Shown: one piece after another, positions 12,895 to 24,536 of the stretch
How positions within the stretch are numbered: the first letter of the stretch is position 1
Layout of the letters: each line of letters starts with the position of its first letter
Source of the DNA: Symsagittifera roscoffensis
Taxonomy: Eukaryota > Xenacoelomorpha > Acoela > Convolutidae
Direction of reading: 5' to 3'
Length of the DNA: 64,000 nucleotides
NCBI RefSeq assembly: GCF_963678635.1
Contig: NC_087064.1
Coordinates: 20,634,509 to 20,698,508 of the forward strand
The notes under the pieces: generated by a model
Seen by the model: the letters and a program-made list of their open reading frames with translations, nothing else
The model's database searches: none
What the model was told of the DNA's origin: nothing
Position numbers and translations under genes: made by a program

Positions 12895-13206
12895 TTAAAA
12901 AAGATATTCGTCAAAAACTTGATGTGTAGCTTCTGTCAGACATGCAGCACTTCCTCGTTGGACTTGTAGACTGAGTCTTTGTCTGACAAAGTAGTTTGAT
13001 CGCTTTTCGTTGGTATTCTCGGCAATTCTTCTCGATACTTCTCTGATAAACTTCAGACTGCTGTCGCCAATTCCCCCTCGGCATTCTATTGCCACGGGCT
13101 TGAAAATAACATGATCCGGCCGGTCTGGATAATGTGATCGCGTTCGTTTTTCAGCCTCGCTAGCAATTGCTGGACCTTCGTTAGTGGCAAGTCTCTGATG
13201 CGACAT
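12895..13206 (-). pseudogene. C-terminal fragment of RT-linked (LINE-type) protein, inverted piece
   Basis: The 103-codon frame reads ...ASEAEKRTRSHYP..., then KPVAIECRGGIG, IREVSRRIAENTNEKRS and FVRQRLSLQVQRGSAA. This pattern (P.A.E..GG.G, RI...T.E.R, QR.S...QRG.AA) is, from memory, the conserved C-terminus of a widespread invertebrate family of reverse-transcriptase proteins with a C-terminal zinc-binding/endonuclease-like region. Its natural upstream partner is encoded just downstream on the opposite strand, so the original gene has been inverted internally. It has no start, no partner in frame and is not functional as it stands. Family assignment is from recalled motifs and should be searched. 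Confidence 0.5.
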
Positions 13207-13251
13207 CGCTAAACGATTTACGCACGTTATATTCCATGCAACTACTTTCCC

Positions 13252-13734
13252 TTGTTTCCAGGACCCAGGTGTTTAAAAAAAACTGGGCTAAGCTTTTCAC
13301 TATGCCGTATTTTTGTCGGTTCAGCCAAACAGAGCAGCTGGACCTCTCCCGTTTACAGGAAGAAGTTTTTGTCCTTGCTAGCCCTGTGTCATGGCCAAGA
13401 CAAAGGTAGTCTTCTGGGATGTGCGAGTATTGGTTCAGGAGATTGGATAGACGTTCTACCATCGTCAACGTTGCAGCTGGATTTAACCAATGATGAATTT
13501 CGCGTTGCCACTGGTTACAGGCTCGGTGCCCCCATTACGAGCTTTTTCAAGTGCGTCTGCGGCTCTTTCTGTCACACCGATGGCGCCCACGCACTCATCT
13601 GCCAAAAAATCAAAGCACGTTTCCAAAGACATGGCAACTGTAATATCCTCATTAAGCAATTGTTGTCGTCCACCGGCCTGCCTTCAACATTGGAACCATC
13701 CATTGGATTTGTTAAGGTACATAAAAGGAAATGA
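13252..13734 (+). pseudogene. zinc-binding/endonuclease-like fragment of RT-linked protein
   Basis: The convincing part is about 13420-13714: GSGDWIDVLPS, then NDEFRVATGYRLGAPI, CVCGSFCHTDGAHALIC (a C-x-C-G...H-x3-C zinc-binding pattern), RFQRHGNCNILIKQLL and GLPSTLEP. In known families this block follows the RT domain, and the CCHC plus RH motifs are reminiscent of the restriction-like endonuclease region of R2-type LINEs. It ends abruptly near 13715 where the RPD-type motif should follow, and the C-terminus lies on the other strand at 12895-13206. No RT domain is present in the window. Read as a dead fragment. Confidence 0.5.
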
Positions 13735-14138
13735 GACAATTTTGCAAAACGGTAATTGTGAGAAAATAGACGAAAGTGAGTGAGATTAAAATTGTTTGCA
13801 GACAAATTGCGTGAGCAAATAAAATTGTTTGCAGACAACAGTTAAATTTCGGTGGCCAAAAACTTTACAAGTCAATCATGGATAATTTATTCAATTCAAA
13901 AATCTCCTGTATATTCGGATTTGACATTTTATGTTCATTTAAACTAATTGTTTTGATAGTTGTTGACATTTTATCTTCTTTTGTAGCCGTAAAACTTGAG
14001 TCTTAGAAAAAAAATTATAGTGGCCCTTTCCTTTTCCTAGCTTTTTCGTCTGAAATGCCAGATCTGTACAAAAAGAAAATTCGTCTAATAACGTTTTTGC
14101 ACCGTCTAATTTGCTTATCGTCTAATTTCCTATGCCCC

Positions 14139-15805
14139 TTTAAAAGTACTGAATTACTGTCGCAAACGTGTGTCAAAATTGAGTTTTATTCGCGACTCCA
14201 GGACAAAAAATTTCTTTAGTATTTTTTTTCTACCCGATTTCGACTACCTCAAAGAAAATTCCAAATTGTTGTATGTTGTATCATAATAAAGTGCCATTGG
14301 TCGTATTTCGAGTTCGAAAATTCAAAAGACAGTCTCAGGGCTGAGAAAAACTGGTCTGATTTTCTACCGTTTTAGACTGAATTGCTAGGAAATCACCTGA
14401 AAACCACACTAAACATGGCAATTTTTCACGCAGTGTTGCAGCTTCATTACTAATTCCATTGACTTTTATCTGAAAAAAAAACACCGATCAATGTTCTCTG
14501 TCATTTAAATTTTCCAACTCGTATTTATGTGGTCGTAACATTCTGTGCTATTTTAGCAGCAACCGGTTACTCTTTTTTAACTGCGTTTGTTTGAAAAATT
14601 TTTACCTTTGATAAAATTTATAAAGTACGCAGCACTTTGTTTGCGAATAAATTATGGTCACTTATTGTTTTGTTCATTCGTAATGACATTATCTCATTTT
14701 ATTAGCTTCATTGATATTCGTTCGTATAGCCGAGTATATTTGCGATGAGGCAACACGAAACTATACTCACTTTACAGACATGAAGGTTTAAATACTAAAT
14801 GCGTCATAGAATGAACGAATACTTTCATCTACTGTAGCTTACTCTTACTGTTAGTCTTACTATACCATTTGGTAAGTGCTGCCTTGCTTGAACATCGATT
14901 TTTTTCGAGCTGATTTCAACTTCTAAAGTCGTTAAAAATCCTATTAATCCCGAAATGGTTGAATTTCAATGTTTACTTGATACGCCCCCATTTTCCTAAA
15001 CGGAAATTCAGTAGCTGTAATCAATCTGATTTGGGTGATTTTACTACCAAAGAGAAAAAACCGGTGGAGAAAAAAAGACAAAAAAAACTGTGAGTTGTTA
15101 ATTTTTGCGAATAACCTCATAATAAAGTTCTTTGGTTAGGTTTTCACGGTTTTGGTTTTTTATTTTTATAATCGCCTTTTCGCTTTTTCATTCCTAATTT
15201 ACAAACTGAAGTCCACAATTTGATAATAAGGCGAAACCAAAAATTGATCTCCTAAGTTGCAATGCTACTTTTTAGCTCATTATTCTCCAATTCAGTTCTG
15301 TTTGTGTTTAGAATATCCCGAAGGAGTATTACCTTTTCGTACCATTTCTCGTTCTAATCTCAGAAATTTATCGGAGCAAGAAAGTAAATAATAGCCTGCA
15401 TGTATATCTCATTTTTTGTCCCATATACCTATTAGTTTCGGTGTCAGCTGCCGTAGCAATATGAAAGCATTATAGAAAAGTGACTGACCATCATTTCATT
15501 TCAACTAGTTTTAACCATTTTAAGTCTCAAGACCACCTCTGATTATTTCATGTCGAGTCAGGAAAGCGCTTTTATTCCTTTCTCTCCTGTTATGTGTTAC
15601 TTTCTCATCCTTTTAAATGTAGAGTTCACTTCAAAAAACCGTCAGAATAAATTATAGATATTCAAACTTTCCATGTTTTAGCCGGATCAATTCGACCGCA
15701 TTTTTCATTGTGGCATTTGACTGTCTATATTACAGTAAATCTGCCAGATTTTTCCATTGAAGCCGTCTGCAACTGAAGCATAATATTCCATCACCCGGCT
15801 GCAAA
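14139..15805. other. AT-rich intergenic DNA upstream of the EMRE gene
   Basis: No gene or clear repeat recognised. The last part is the presumed promoter/5'UTR of the downstream gene; a TATATTACAG acceptor-like site at 15734 could define a 5'UTR exon of about 72 nt. Confidence 0.5.
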
Positions 15806-16399
15806 ATGAGGACTGCTTCCAGACTGTGCCAGACATTACTAAGACGGAACAGCACGCTAGGTTACAAACAGGTAAAAAGCACTGCATGCGAATTTATGTC
15901 CCTTATAGAGCAACGGTTTGGCGTGAAAATTTAAAGGTAATCAAACCTCTAGCTGTTTTACCATGCAATTTACGCGCATAGATTTCACATGAAGAAAAAT
16001 TGTAATGGGTTTTTAAAACTTTTCAGTTTTACGAAAAACAAGGTCATTGTCAGAAAGCGACAGCGTTTAAATGAAAGAAAAAACTACCATCACCCACCCC
16101 CTTCCCCCCCCCCCCCCTCCACTATTAACTACGCTTTCTGTAATGGACTGAAAAAAAAAATTAAATTTTTCTTTCAGGCTAATTCCTTGCAATTAAAACG
16201 AGCATATCACGAGGGCAACTTGAAGACTAATATCAATGGCGGCATAGCCTCTCAACCCAACCAGAATCTGGGCGCCCTCGTTCCAGAGGCAGTCATTTTC
16301 CCCGGAATGATTCTGCTGGGCGGATGGGTTGGCAAAGAGATCGCCTCATTTTTAGAAGAGTACGACTATTTTGTATTCACAGATGATGATGATGATTAA
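15806..16399 (+). CDS. SMDT1: EMRE homologue, essential regulator of the mitochondrial calcium uniporter
   Basis: Two exons, 15806-15871 and 16178-16399, joined in phase 0 (CAG|GTAAAA donor, TTTCTTTCAG|GCT acceptor; 306-bp intron with a C-rich tract) give 95 residues. Exon 1 (MRTASRLCQTLLRRN) is a typical Arg-rich, acid-free mitochondrial targeting sequence. Exon 2 has a Pro-containing approach (NLGALVPEA), one transmembrane helix (VIFPGMILLGGWVG) and the diagnostic tail EIASFLEEYDYFVF followed by five Asp. Human EMRE (107 aa) has the same order, with a matching LLEEHDIFV plus poly-Asp end. In known biology EMRE is a single-pass inner-membrane protein: it bridges the MCU pore to MICU1 through the acidic tail and is required for Ca2+ uptake in animals. 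Here the helix motif is GxxxG where human has GxxxS. No other uniporter gene is nearby. The identification rests on motif order and tail, not a search. Confidence 0.85.
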
Positions 16400-16800
16400 A
16401 TTTTGCAATTCTTCTTCTAACAATTGGGCAGTTAGATTCTATTTTCTAACGTTTCTATCTCTATTTTCATATTTCGATGTTCATATCATTTCAAAGTTAA
16501 TATTTTAAAACTATTAAATGAAAAATATGCGTTAATGAAAAAGCCAAGAAGAAGTTTCAGCTTCAGACGGAATTCTCCAATAAGTTCATCAGCAAAATAT
16601 AGTCCCAAAATTAAAAACTGTTCAAAATGAGCATGAAAGTTATATCGATAGCAGGGGCGGGCTAAGGAGGGAGGAGAAAGATCGAAGGAGCGCTATTATT
16701 TCACATCAGTTTGTAATCGATCAACACTGAACTTTTTCTGTGAGTCATTTCGTTCACGGACACGAGTAGTTTTCAATTAGAATAAAACGGGTAGGGTAGG
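16400..16800. other. 3' flank of the EMRE gene
   Basis: Contains the presumed 3'UTR (ATTAAA variants near 16513) and then AT-rich DNA. No other gene seen. Confidence 0.5.
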
Positions 16801-17211
16801 GTTCTCATGCTGGAGGGACCGAACGCTTGGAAAATTTCAACAAATCAAAATCGCTGAGCGTTCCTATTGGCTAAATGCCTTTCTCACAAAATCGAAGTCA
16901 ATATTAACAGAAAATGTTAATATAATAAATATAATAAATGCAGATAGAATAGGTGAAGATACAATAATTTTTTTTTCGTTTTTTTTTGTAAATTGGTATC
17001 CTTGAAATACTATATTTGTTCCAATTCGCTTTTTATCCGGCATTATTTTCATTCATCTGCTTCGTATCTAATTGGGCAATAATAACACTAATTGCCTGGA
17101 TTTATTTGCTAACTTTCGCGATTTCCCTGAAGTTTCCGAATACTCAATTCTGATTGGTTGAAAATAAGCCAAAATAAATTTCTAGCATTCGGTCCCTCCA
17201 GCATGAGGAAC
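16801..17211. mobile_element. MITE-like element with TCATGCTGGAGGGACCGAA termini
   Basis: The left end GTTCTCATGCTGGAGGGACC and the right end (reverse complement GTTCCTCATGCTGGAGGGACC) are inverted repeats of about 35 bp, with one indel. The AT-rich interior has no ORF of interest. Confidence 0.75.
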
Positions 17212-20200
17212 GCCACCGAACAAAACATCAGTTTAAAAACGGCTGGTTGAAACACACATTTTATCTGGAGAAAAGTACCATATCAAATTTTCCGTCGTTT
17301 ATCACAAAGTTTAGAGCAAAAAATGAACGCAAGATTTGAGATTGTAACAAGAATTTCAATTGCACCAAAACCGGGACGCTGACTATAGTCTAAAAAATAG
17401 CTCGCACTCGTCATCAAAATGTCATGATAACTTGAGGAGCGAATACGGCACAATTGTAAAATACCGGGGTCTGGCCTTGCATGTGTGTCTATTACCAAGC
17501 CCACCCACAAGAGTTCTATGAATAATAATCAACTAAACTTGAGTTTTAACCCCGTGCTGGCAAGAAATAGATGGCAGTCAATTTTATACAGATAAGAAAT
17601 CAGAAACCTAAAAAATTTGATTTGAATCAATTTGAAATTGATTTAGTTTGATACAAAAAATTATGAGGATAACTCATGTCTAAATTTCTGCACCGAAAAT
17701 AAGTTTTTCAAAATTGTTTTTTTTTTAATTATTTGTAATTAACTTAACAAAAATGAGCCTCAAACGTTGATAAAGACAATGAAATCTTAAAAAACGTTGC
17801 TTTGTTTTATTTCTCATTGCCGCTGAAACCCTTATTTTTGCACAATTTTAATGGGACTTTGGAACTTCCTTAAACGCAATAGTTTTTGGTGAGAAAACTC
17901 TCCACGAAGAACTCTAGTTCTCTGAAATTCTAATGGAGACTTTTTTTGAGTACACAATTCGTTCAAGCTTCGACGCAAACAAAATAGTTAAGTTAAATCA
18001 GTTTTGTTTCGATTTTGTTCAATAACTTGCAAAAATTCACATAAAATTTTTTAAAACGATTAAAGAAACATTTTTTCACCGTACCAATCCGTTTTAATTT
18101 AATTTACGTATCTAAATTGACTATCGTAAATCGATTTCTATACAATACAATATCTGTATAAAAACTTATTTAAATCAATGTAAATCTCAAGTTTGTCAGG
18201 GTAGGTTGTCAGTGTCTATAAAAAAACATGCGATTATACTTAGTTTAAAGTGAATTATACTGCTATTATTTAACAAAATATTACAATCCGTTTTAAGTTA
18301 ATTATACTCTATCATTTTTCATTTTTATTGCTAATGACAACAAAACATCACTATTATAGGTTTTTTTCCACTTTTTTGAGATGCGAACTTCAACGCGCAA
18401 AATATAATTTGCACATTTTAAGCTAATTTTAGCTGCCTACTACTAAATTTCAGTTTTTCTGGCGCAATCTTGTTTGTTCTTTTCAATATTGTCCTAATTT
18501 AATGAGAAACTTTTTAAAAATAGCATTTTTGACCTGTAGAATTTCCGACAAAACGTTACAGGGGGTTCAAAAATTACATCCCGTGGGAGGACAATAGTAA
18601 ACATTGGGAAGAAGGATGGGGGCTGGAATTTGAGAAAGCTTAGATTGAGAAATCGCGTAGGCCATACACTTGTACGCATTAAAAATGCAAAAAAACTTGC
18701 AAAATGCAAAATTTTGGACGTTGCAAATCAAACATGAAGTGGAAAAATAATCCATTTAAATTGATTTCAAGTGGTTCATCGTTAAAATTAAATTTGCTAA
18801 AACAATGGATTAAGGTCATTCTTGATTCCTTTTTGTTGTCTATGAGCAAAAAGAAAATCGATTACATAACCTGTTAGGCCACAAATATCCATTATAATTG
18901 GTTTGCTTTCACTTTTTTTAGATGTGGGCATGCATAAAAATGTAGTTTAAAGAATCGCTGTTTCACGTTTTGCCTACTTTGACTTGCAGTTTCGAAGAGC
19001 GTGCACTTAAAAGAGGCACTTAGCAGAACGTGCAACAAGCAAAGTTTTAACACAAATGTAACAAATCACAAATCAAGTGGTTTTCAAAATTAATTGTAAC
19101 TGTAGGCTAAATCGTTTTTCGTCTGAAAGCACACCCAGTTAACGCAGTTATCTCATGCTAACAGGCATACATGCTTATCTCTAAGTCCCTTCAATAGCCG
19201 CTATCGCAGCAATGATACATTTTTCAAATTGTAAAGCTAAGTTTTTGTCTCTGCTATTGCAGCGATTGATATATTTGAAAAATCTGCTCCATCGTACGCC
19301 AATGAAAGCAAAAAAAATGTGTTTTCTCGTTAAAAACGTTCACTATGCTACATCCCTTATTTTGAGAAAAAAACATCCCAATTTATTTCCCTTTTTGCAA
19401 CAGTTTCGAAACAAGAAAACATATTTTGAAAAAATGAATGACAGCAATTAATTTTACCAGTTTTTTTTTTGTGTTTTGAAAATACCTGTTTTAACCATTT
19501 GAAAAAAACGGTGTGAAATTAAAAGAAACGTAAGACTTCGGAGAAATTGTTACACTGAACAACGCAAGTTTTTTTGTTATTATTTTATACGCCGCATGAT
19601 TAACTCTTTCTGCTCCGTTTATTGGAAATAAAATCAATCCCATAGCAATTCTGTTACAAGTGATGAAACTGGCCTTATGAGACCCGAAAAAAAGTGGTAA
19701 ATGCTTCAAACAAAAAAGGAAAAAAAGGAGTCTCCAAGAGAGGATAGCTCAAAAGCTCAGGTTCTTTGCAGTTGCTCGATGTAAGAAATTTGAGAAAGTT
19801 CAGAATAATTTTAATCAAAAACTGTATTCACTTTTGGGCCTTATAGAGTGAACATGTAAATTTGCGTTTAGTTTTTCCACTAAAGTATATCATAGTTATT
19901 TCTATTTCAAGAAGTCAAAACAAAAGATTTTTTTTTGTTTTTGTTTTTTACTATCAAGCACTAAGCAGTGTAGCTAAGGTAATTAGAAAGATACATTTGT
20001 AGACCAACATTTGACACCAATAAAGGTTTGCTTTTGCATTTCGTTTGCAAAGTCGGTTTTGAACAACATTCATATCGTTCTAAGCAAAATTTTTAATAGA
20101 ACTAAATAAAAAAATTCAAACTAATTTCTGTTAATTTGGTTTCAAGGACTTAATTCAGATCTTGATACAGAAATTTTCAGCGGAGAAGGCATAAACACTT

Positions 20201-21516
20201 ACTGCATAAAATCTCAACCTACTGCCAAAAGTATGTTTCTCTTGTCTTAAGAAACAAAAGTATGCATTCGTTTTCTGAGAACAAACGAGTGCATAAAAAT
20301 GAGTGAATAAAAAATGAATGCAAACGAAAGCGCTTACAAAAGTATGCAATTTTGTTTTAAGAAACAAGAGTCTGAACACGTTTTTCAAAAATAGCATATT
20401 TTGTAGTGGATAAGCATCAGCTATTTTTTGCATCGAGAAATTTTTGAGAAAAATTTCAGCAAGTGGCGTGGAGAAGTGAACAATTTTCAAAATTCAATAC
20501 AAACTTTTGCTTATCTCGTTTGAAACGCATGTAAAAACACAAACAAATGACTTTTTTTAAAAAAAATTTACACTAATTTTGTAGTTTTTAATTTTTAATT
20601 TCCTTTTGTTTGATTATTCTATGAAAGATACTGCATTCTTGTTTCTCATGTTGCACTACTGTTTTAATTATTGCATCAGTGATTCAAACATTTGCTGGTT
20701 TATCAAATAAGGCACGGAAACAAACTACAGAAATGAGTTTTGCGATTAACTAGTGCCTACTTCTCAAAGCAATTCTCCCTGAAAATGTCGACTGCCTTTT
20801 AAAGCGTAAAGAACAGCGTTCACATTTATAAGAAAATGCATGAAATTTTCAAAAAGTAAGATAAAATTGAGATTCTTTGAAAATCGTTCTCTCACCTTTT
20901 ATGTGAAGTACAAAGTGATATTTTTCGCAGATATCAAAGTATTAAATACATAAATTAGCTTGCCTCAATTCAATTTTAAATTTTTTTTAAGACGGATTGA
21001 ATCTCCGCTTACGCGTCAGCAGCGCGAAACATATTGCGCGTTAATTGTCCCAAAAAAACCAAACTGCCAAGTTTTAAACCACGATAACTTAACAAAAAAT
21101 GATCATAGGTTTTTCTTTTAATTTGAGCTCAAATTAAACGATACGGTTTGAATGAAATTTAAAAAGTTTATATAGAGCATAGAGTCTCTACCTTTTATAT
21201 AGCATACAGTGTTGAGTTGAAAAAATAGTACGTTTATAGTTTCGAGATCTATAGAGTCACAAAATATATGCACTAAATGTGAGATCAGCTACGAACTGCT
21301 CGATAGACAATATTAGCAATTGCTCTTAAACAAGAGGAGAGGAGCATTAAGGCAAATTATGCACTAATTGCCGGCCAGACACCTCTATTGTTAAACTTGG
21401 TATACTTTTGCTTGCATTGCTCAACAAGAAGTTAGTTGAAACTGGGGTTTTTCAGCTCGATCTAGCCACTACTAGATATCTCTCGCTCAGATCTGTGCGC
21501 TAATAAATAGAGTCAT
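17212..21516. other. AT-rich intergenic DNA
   Basis: No supported gene over 4.3 kb. The minus-strand frame at 20155-20490 is a by-product of short repeats (TTTTAAGAAACAAGAG and AAAAGTATGCA variants). At about 20985-21110 a block (AGACGGATTGAATCTCCGCTTACGCGT..GCGCGAAA..TTGCGCG) is a diverged copy of the dispersed repeat seen intact at 34637-35163 and 43778-44363. Confidence 0.6.
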
Positions 21517-22373
21517 GGGACAAAGGAATTGCAACGTTTTTGCCATTTTTTCCTCAACTATTCAAAAAGGTCTTAACCGGATAAAAAATTAAAAAACTTT
21601 GTTTTGAAGGCGCAAGCCAGCCAGTAAAACATAACTTATTTTGGAGGTGTTCTAGCTGCCGAAACGTGCCCGCAAACAACATAACGAATGAACATTTATA
21701 GGCTCAATTTAGTTTTTTAGGTAACTAAAGAACTTGACTTTGTTTTTATGCCGCCGAAAAAAAAGACAGAGACTAGAATTGAAAGAGCTATTCGATCCGG
21801 CGTCGAGAAATGCTCATAAATGTTTTGACATTACATAAACTCAAAGTTCGCGGGAGTTTTTAACAAAAAATTCAGCAAAGTTTTCACACAACATGATTGT
21901 TAGTAAGAATCTTGTGCATAAATTGGAAATAATTGGCAAACGATTTTTTTTGTAGATTTATTTCAACCATCATCGCAAATTTATTCATGAAAATAGTTCT
22001 TTAAAAGACAGTAGTAGTTCTTTCAAATCTGTTGTCTGTCATTTTTTGGCGGCATAAAAAATGAGTCAAATTCATTCGCTTTTGAAAAAATTAACCTGAG
22101 CCGATAAATTCATATTCCTTGTGCTTGTTTGCGGGGATATTTACGCATCTAGAACACCTCTAGACGACCTCTAAACGAGTTATATTTTACTGGCTGGCTT
22201 ACGCCTTCAAAACAATTTTTGGCCCGGTTAAGCCCTTTCAAATAATTTCATCTAGCATATGTAAAATTTTTGATTTTATATGTTAAATAGTTGCTGAGAA
22301 AACGGCAAAAAAAATAAGAAAAAATTCGTTCATTTGCTTTTTGAAATCAAAAAGTTGCAACTTCTCTGTCCCG
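21517..22373. mobile_element. long foldback (TIR) element
   Basis: Starts GGGACAAAGGAATTGCAAC and ends with the reverse complement GTTGCAACTTCTCTGTCCC. Pairing continues inward through most of the element: CGCAAGCCAGCCAGTAAAA/TTTTACTGGCTGGCTTACG, GGTGTTCTAG/CTAGAACACC, GCCGCCGAAAAAA/TTTTTTGGCGGC. Together these make an 857-bp imperfect palindrome with arms of up to about 400 bp and no ORF. Confidence 0.8.
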
Positions 22374-22460
22374 TAACTGTAGATGCAACAGCTTGCAATA
22401 AAATAAAAGTCGATCGATAATAAATTTTGGTTGAATTCTTATCTTCTAGCAATTTTTAAA

Positions 22461-22808
22461 ATGGAACCAGTAAGGAGATCGCCATGCGAGATCGTCATCC
22501 TTGTTTTCGCCACTCTCTTTGCCGCAGGAGGAATCTCCCTCATATGCATTGGCATCATATATGCCCAAAGGGATTCGGCGGAAAAACAAAACTTATACTT
22601 CATTAACAATGGTAGTGGATACCCTCTTCCTGACAATACTTCGTCATCTCCATCAAAACTAACAACAGCACCTGTAAAAACAACAGCTAAACAGACAACT
22701 ACTAAAAAACAAACTAATTCGCCACCGAAGACAACAGCAGCCACAAAACCAAAGACTACGAAAACTACGACGACTAAAAAAACTACGACAACTACAAAGA
22801 AGCCTTAA
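22461..22808 (+). CDS. single-pass membrane protein with Thr/Lys-rich mucin-like tail
   Basis: The 115-residue frame from the ATG at 22461 has a short Arg-containing N-terminus (MEPVRRSPCE) and one strong transmembrane helix (about residues 11-33, VILVFATLFAAGGISLICIG). A short polar stretch with a possible N-glycosylation site (NGSG) follows, then about 60 residues of TTTKK/KTT/PKT repeats. The topology looks type II with an extracellular, probably O-glycosylated tail. I do not recognise a family. ATG is preceded by TTCTTATCTTCTAG, ten bases upstream; this could be an intron acceptor in the 5'UTR or a trans-splice acceptor if this lineage uses spliced leaders. The tail is repetitive and low-complexity, so its length may vary among alleles. 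Confidence 0.6.
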   Translation: MEPVRRSPCEIVILVFATLFAAGGISLICIGIIYAQRDSAEKQNLYFINNGSGYPLPDNTSSSPSKLTTAPVKTTAKQTTTKKQTNSPPKTTAATKPKTTKTTTTKKTTTTTKKP

Positions 22809-24307
22809 ACTTTGCATTCAAATACGCCTAGTGGGAAATACTACCGCCCAGATCAGTGCCGAGAGTAATTGCAAATATAATAGAAACATTGCATTATCGA
22901 ATTATCAAAATATCTGCTCAAAAAAGCTCATCAAAGAATAAAAATTTCAAGGATTCGTAGAATGCCCTTATTGACTTGACTACCTTTCAGTGTTGATTTG
23001 AGCGATACTTTTTTATGTAAATAAATTGCGTGAACAATAATTTGCAATAGAATTGAATTGAAATAATTTGCAATAGAAATGAATTGAAAAAATGTTTTTC
23101 AAATATTCGGACTATGTAGCCTCTGTTTTTTTTTGCTTCGAGTAGTGTGCCGCGGTGAAATGGCTCTTCCACTTTTCACGAGTATGTGACTTTTAATTTT
23201 AAACAAGTCTTTAAAGTCTATGGAGTAATTTGTGATAAAATAATTTTAAAAATTAAAGATTGAAACAATTTTAAAAGCAACAAAATTTTCTTCTAATATT
23301 TTTGAGAATTGTCCACTTCAGCAACAGCACAGTTCCCTTAGTTCCCTTCACGGTAAAATACATCGTGAGGTAAGAAGAGTCCAGCAACTTATTTATGCTT
23401 TCAAAAATTTTACCTCAATCAATTTGGAACCAAATTCAATCGCGCCGTTATATGCAGTTATAGCACAAATTATATCGCGCGTTAATGTACCCAAATTGGC
23501 ATTTTCGAACCATTATAAAAATTATAAAAAAAACTACAAGTGAAATATATTTTAAAATTTGAGCTCAAGACGAATACTTTTCAGATGGTTTAACAATTCA
23601 GTGAAAAGTGGCTAACTAAAAAGTCGTACTTTGTGCGAAGAGAAAAACTACACCTAAAACAAATATTTTTTCCTGTTTTAAACACAAAACTGCCCAGATC
23701 AGGGTGAAACAATAAAATTCCGAAATTCTTTCGAATTTAGTTTCAACCTTTTTTCATTTTTTTGGGCTACATGAGAGATTTTTTTTAGCAATGGGGCCAG
23801 TAGTTCTGGCGTAACTTTTAATTGATTAAAAAGTTCCCAAATGATCCATTGTTAGCGCTTAACCTTGTTCCCGAATTTTGCGACATAAATTGAACTAACC
23901 TCTAGCTGGCTTTTTTTGAGAAATTTTTGTTAGCCCAATTTTAAAATATTGCGTACAACTTAAACAACGTACAACAAACATCACATCGGCAAGCCGGTGT
24001 TGATGTCATAGTTTTTGATAAATGAGCAGTTGAATCAGCAACTTTTCAATTTTTTTTCTCGATTTTGAGTTCTGAGGAGGTGGAAATTGATCAGCTTAAC
24101 TCAAAATTCAAAAACGAACCCGCAATATACTCGTCTTATTAGAAAATTTGAGCTGGTCGCAAACTAAGCTGTTCCAAAAAATAGCAAGCTCATTATGAGG
24201 CCAAACTGTGCGTTTTGTGAACTGTAAGCAAAAACCGCTGCAGGTCAAAATCAGATTTGTCGCAGAATCTACAACCTTGCTAATTTTCTTTCATCTTTTT
24301 TATTGTT
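22809..24307. other. AT-rich intergenic DNA
   Basis: No gene seen. About 23440-23700 is a strongly diverged copy of the dispersed repeat near 34.6 and 43.8 kb (TATATCGCGCGTTAATGTACCCAAATTGGC and onward). Short direct repeats of AATTTGCAATAGAA.TGAATTGAA occur near 23038-23090. Confidence 0.55.
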
Positions 24308-24536
24308 CTGGATTCCACAAACAATTAGCTAAAATACTGTGCCACTCAAAACCGCTCTAAAAACAGATAACTTCGCAGAATCCGCAACACTCGTGGAATC
24401 CTTAAAAAAATTACTAAAACATGCGCATAAAAAATTTACGTTGTTGCGGAATCCACAATAGTAAGTGAAATCTGCAAATTTTAAGCGGAATCCGCAAACT
24501 GTATGCTGAATCCGCATTTGTTTGTGGATTCCAGTA
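24308..24536. mobile_element. short MITE-like element rich in GGAATCCGCAAA motifs
   Basis: Ends TCTGGATTCCACAAACAA (left) and TTGTTTGTGGATTCCAG (right, inverted). The interior has repeated GCGGAATCCGCAA-type words. The same words reappear at about 10850-10900, 25365-25390 and 25490-25620, suggesting further degraded copies. Confidence 0.65.

Larger units (their letters stand above)
12788..14138. mobile_element. TIR-bounded unit carrying broken endonuclease-like ORF pieces
   Basis: Left end (about 12788-12830: GGTTGAGAAATTGGACGG..AATGAATTAGACGG) and right end (14090-14138; reverse complement GGGGCATAGGAAATTAGACGATAAGCAAATTAGACGG) form imperfect inverted repeats related to the TIRs of the element at 7490-7766. 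The interior holds two oppositely oriented coding remnants (next entries), then sequence shared with the interior of the small element (GCAAATTGCGTGAGCAAA near 13800). Either the family encodes this protein or a retrotransposon fragment was captured; the window alone does not say. Confidence 0.55.

Noticed and set aside
20155-20490. 111-codon minus-strand open frame
   Set aside because: The reading is low-complexity and overlaps short direct repeats; there is no domain, no coding-like composition and no splice context.
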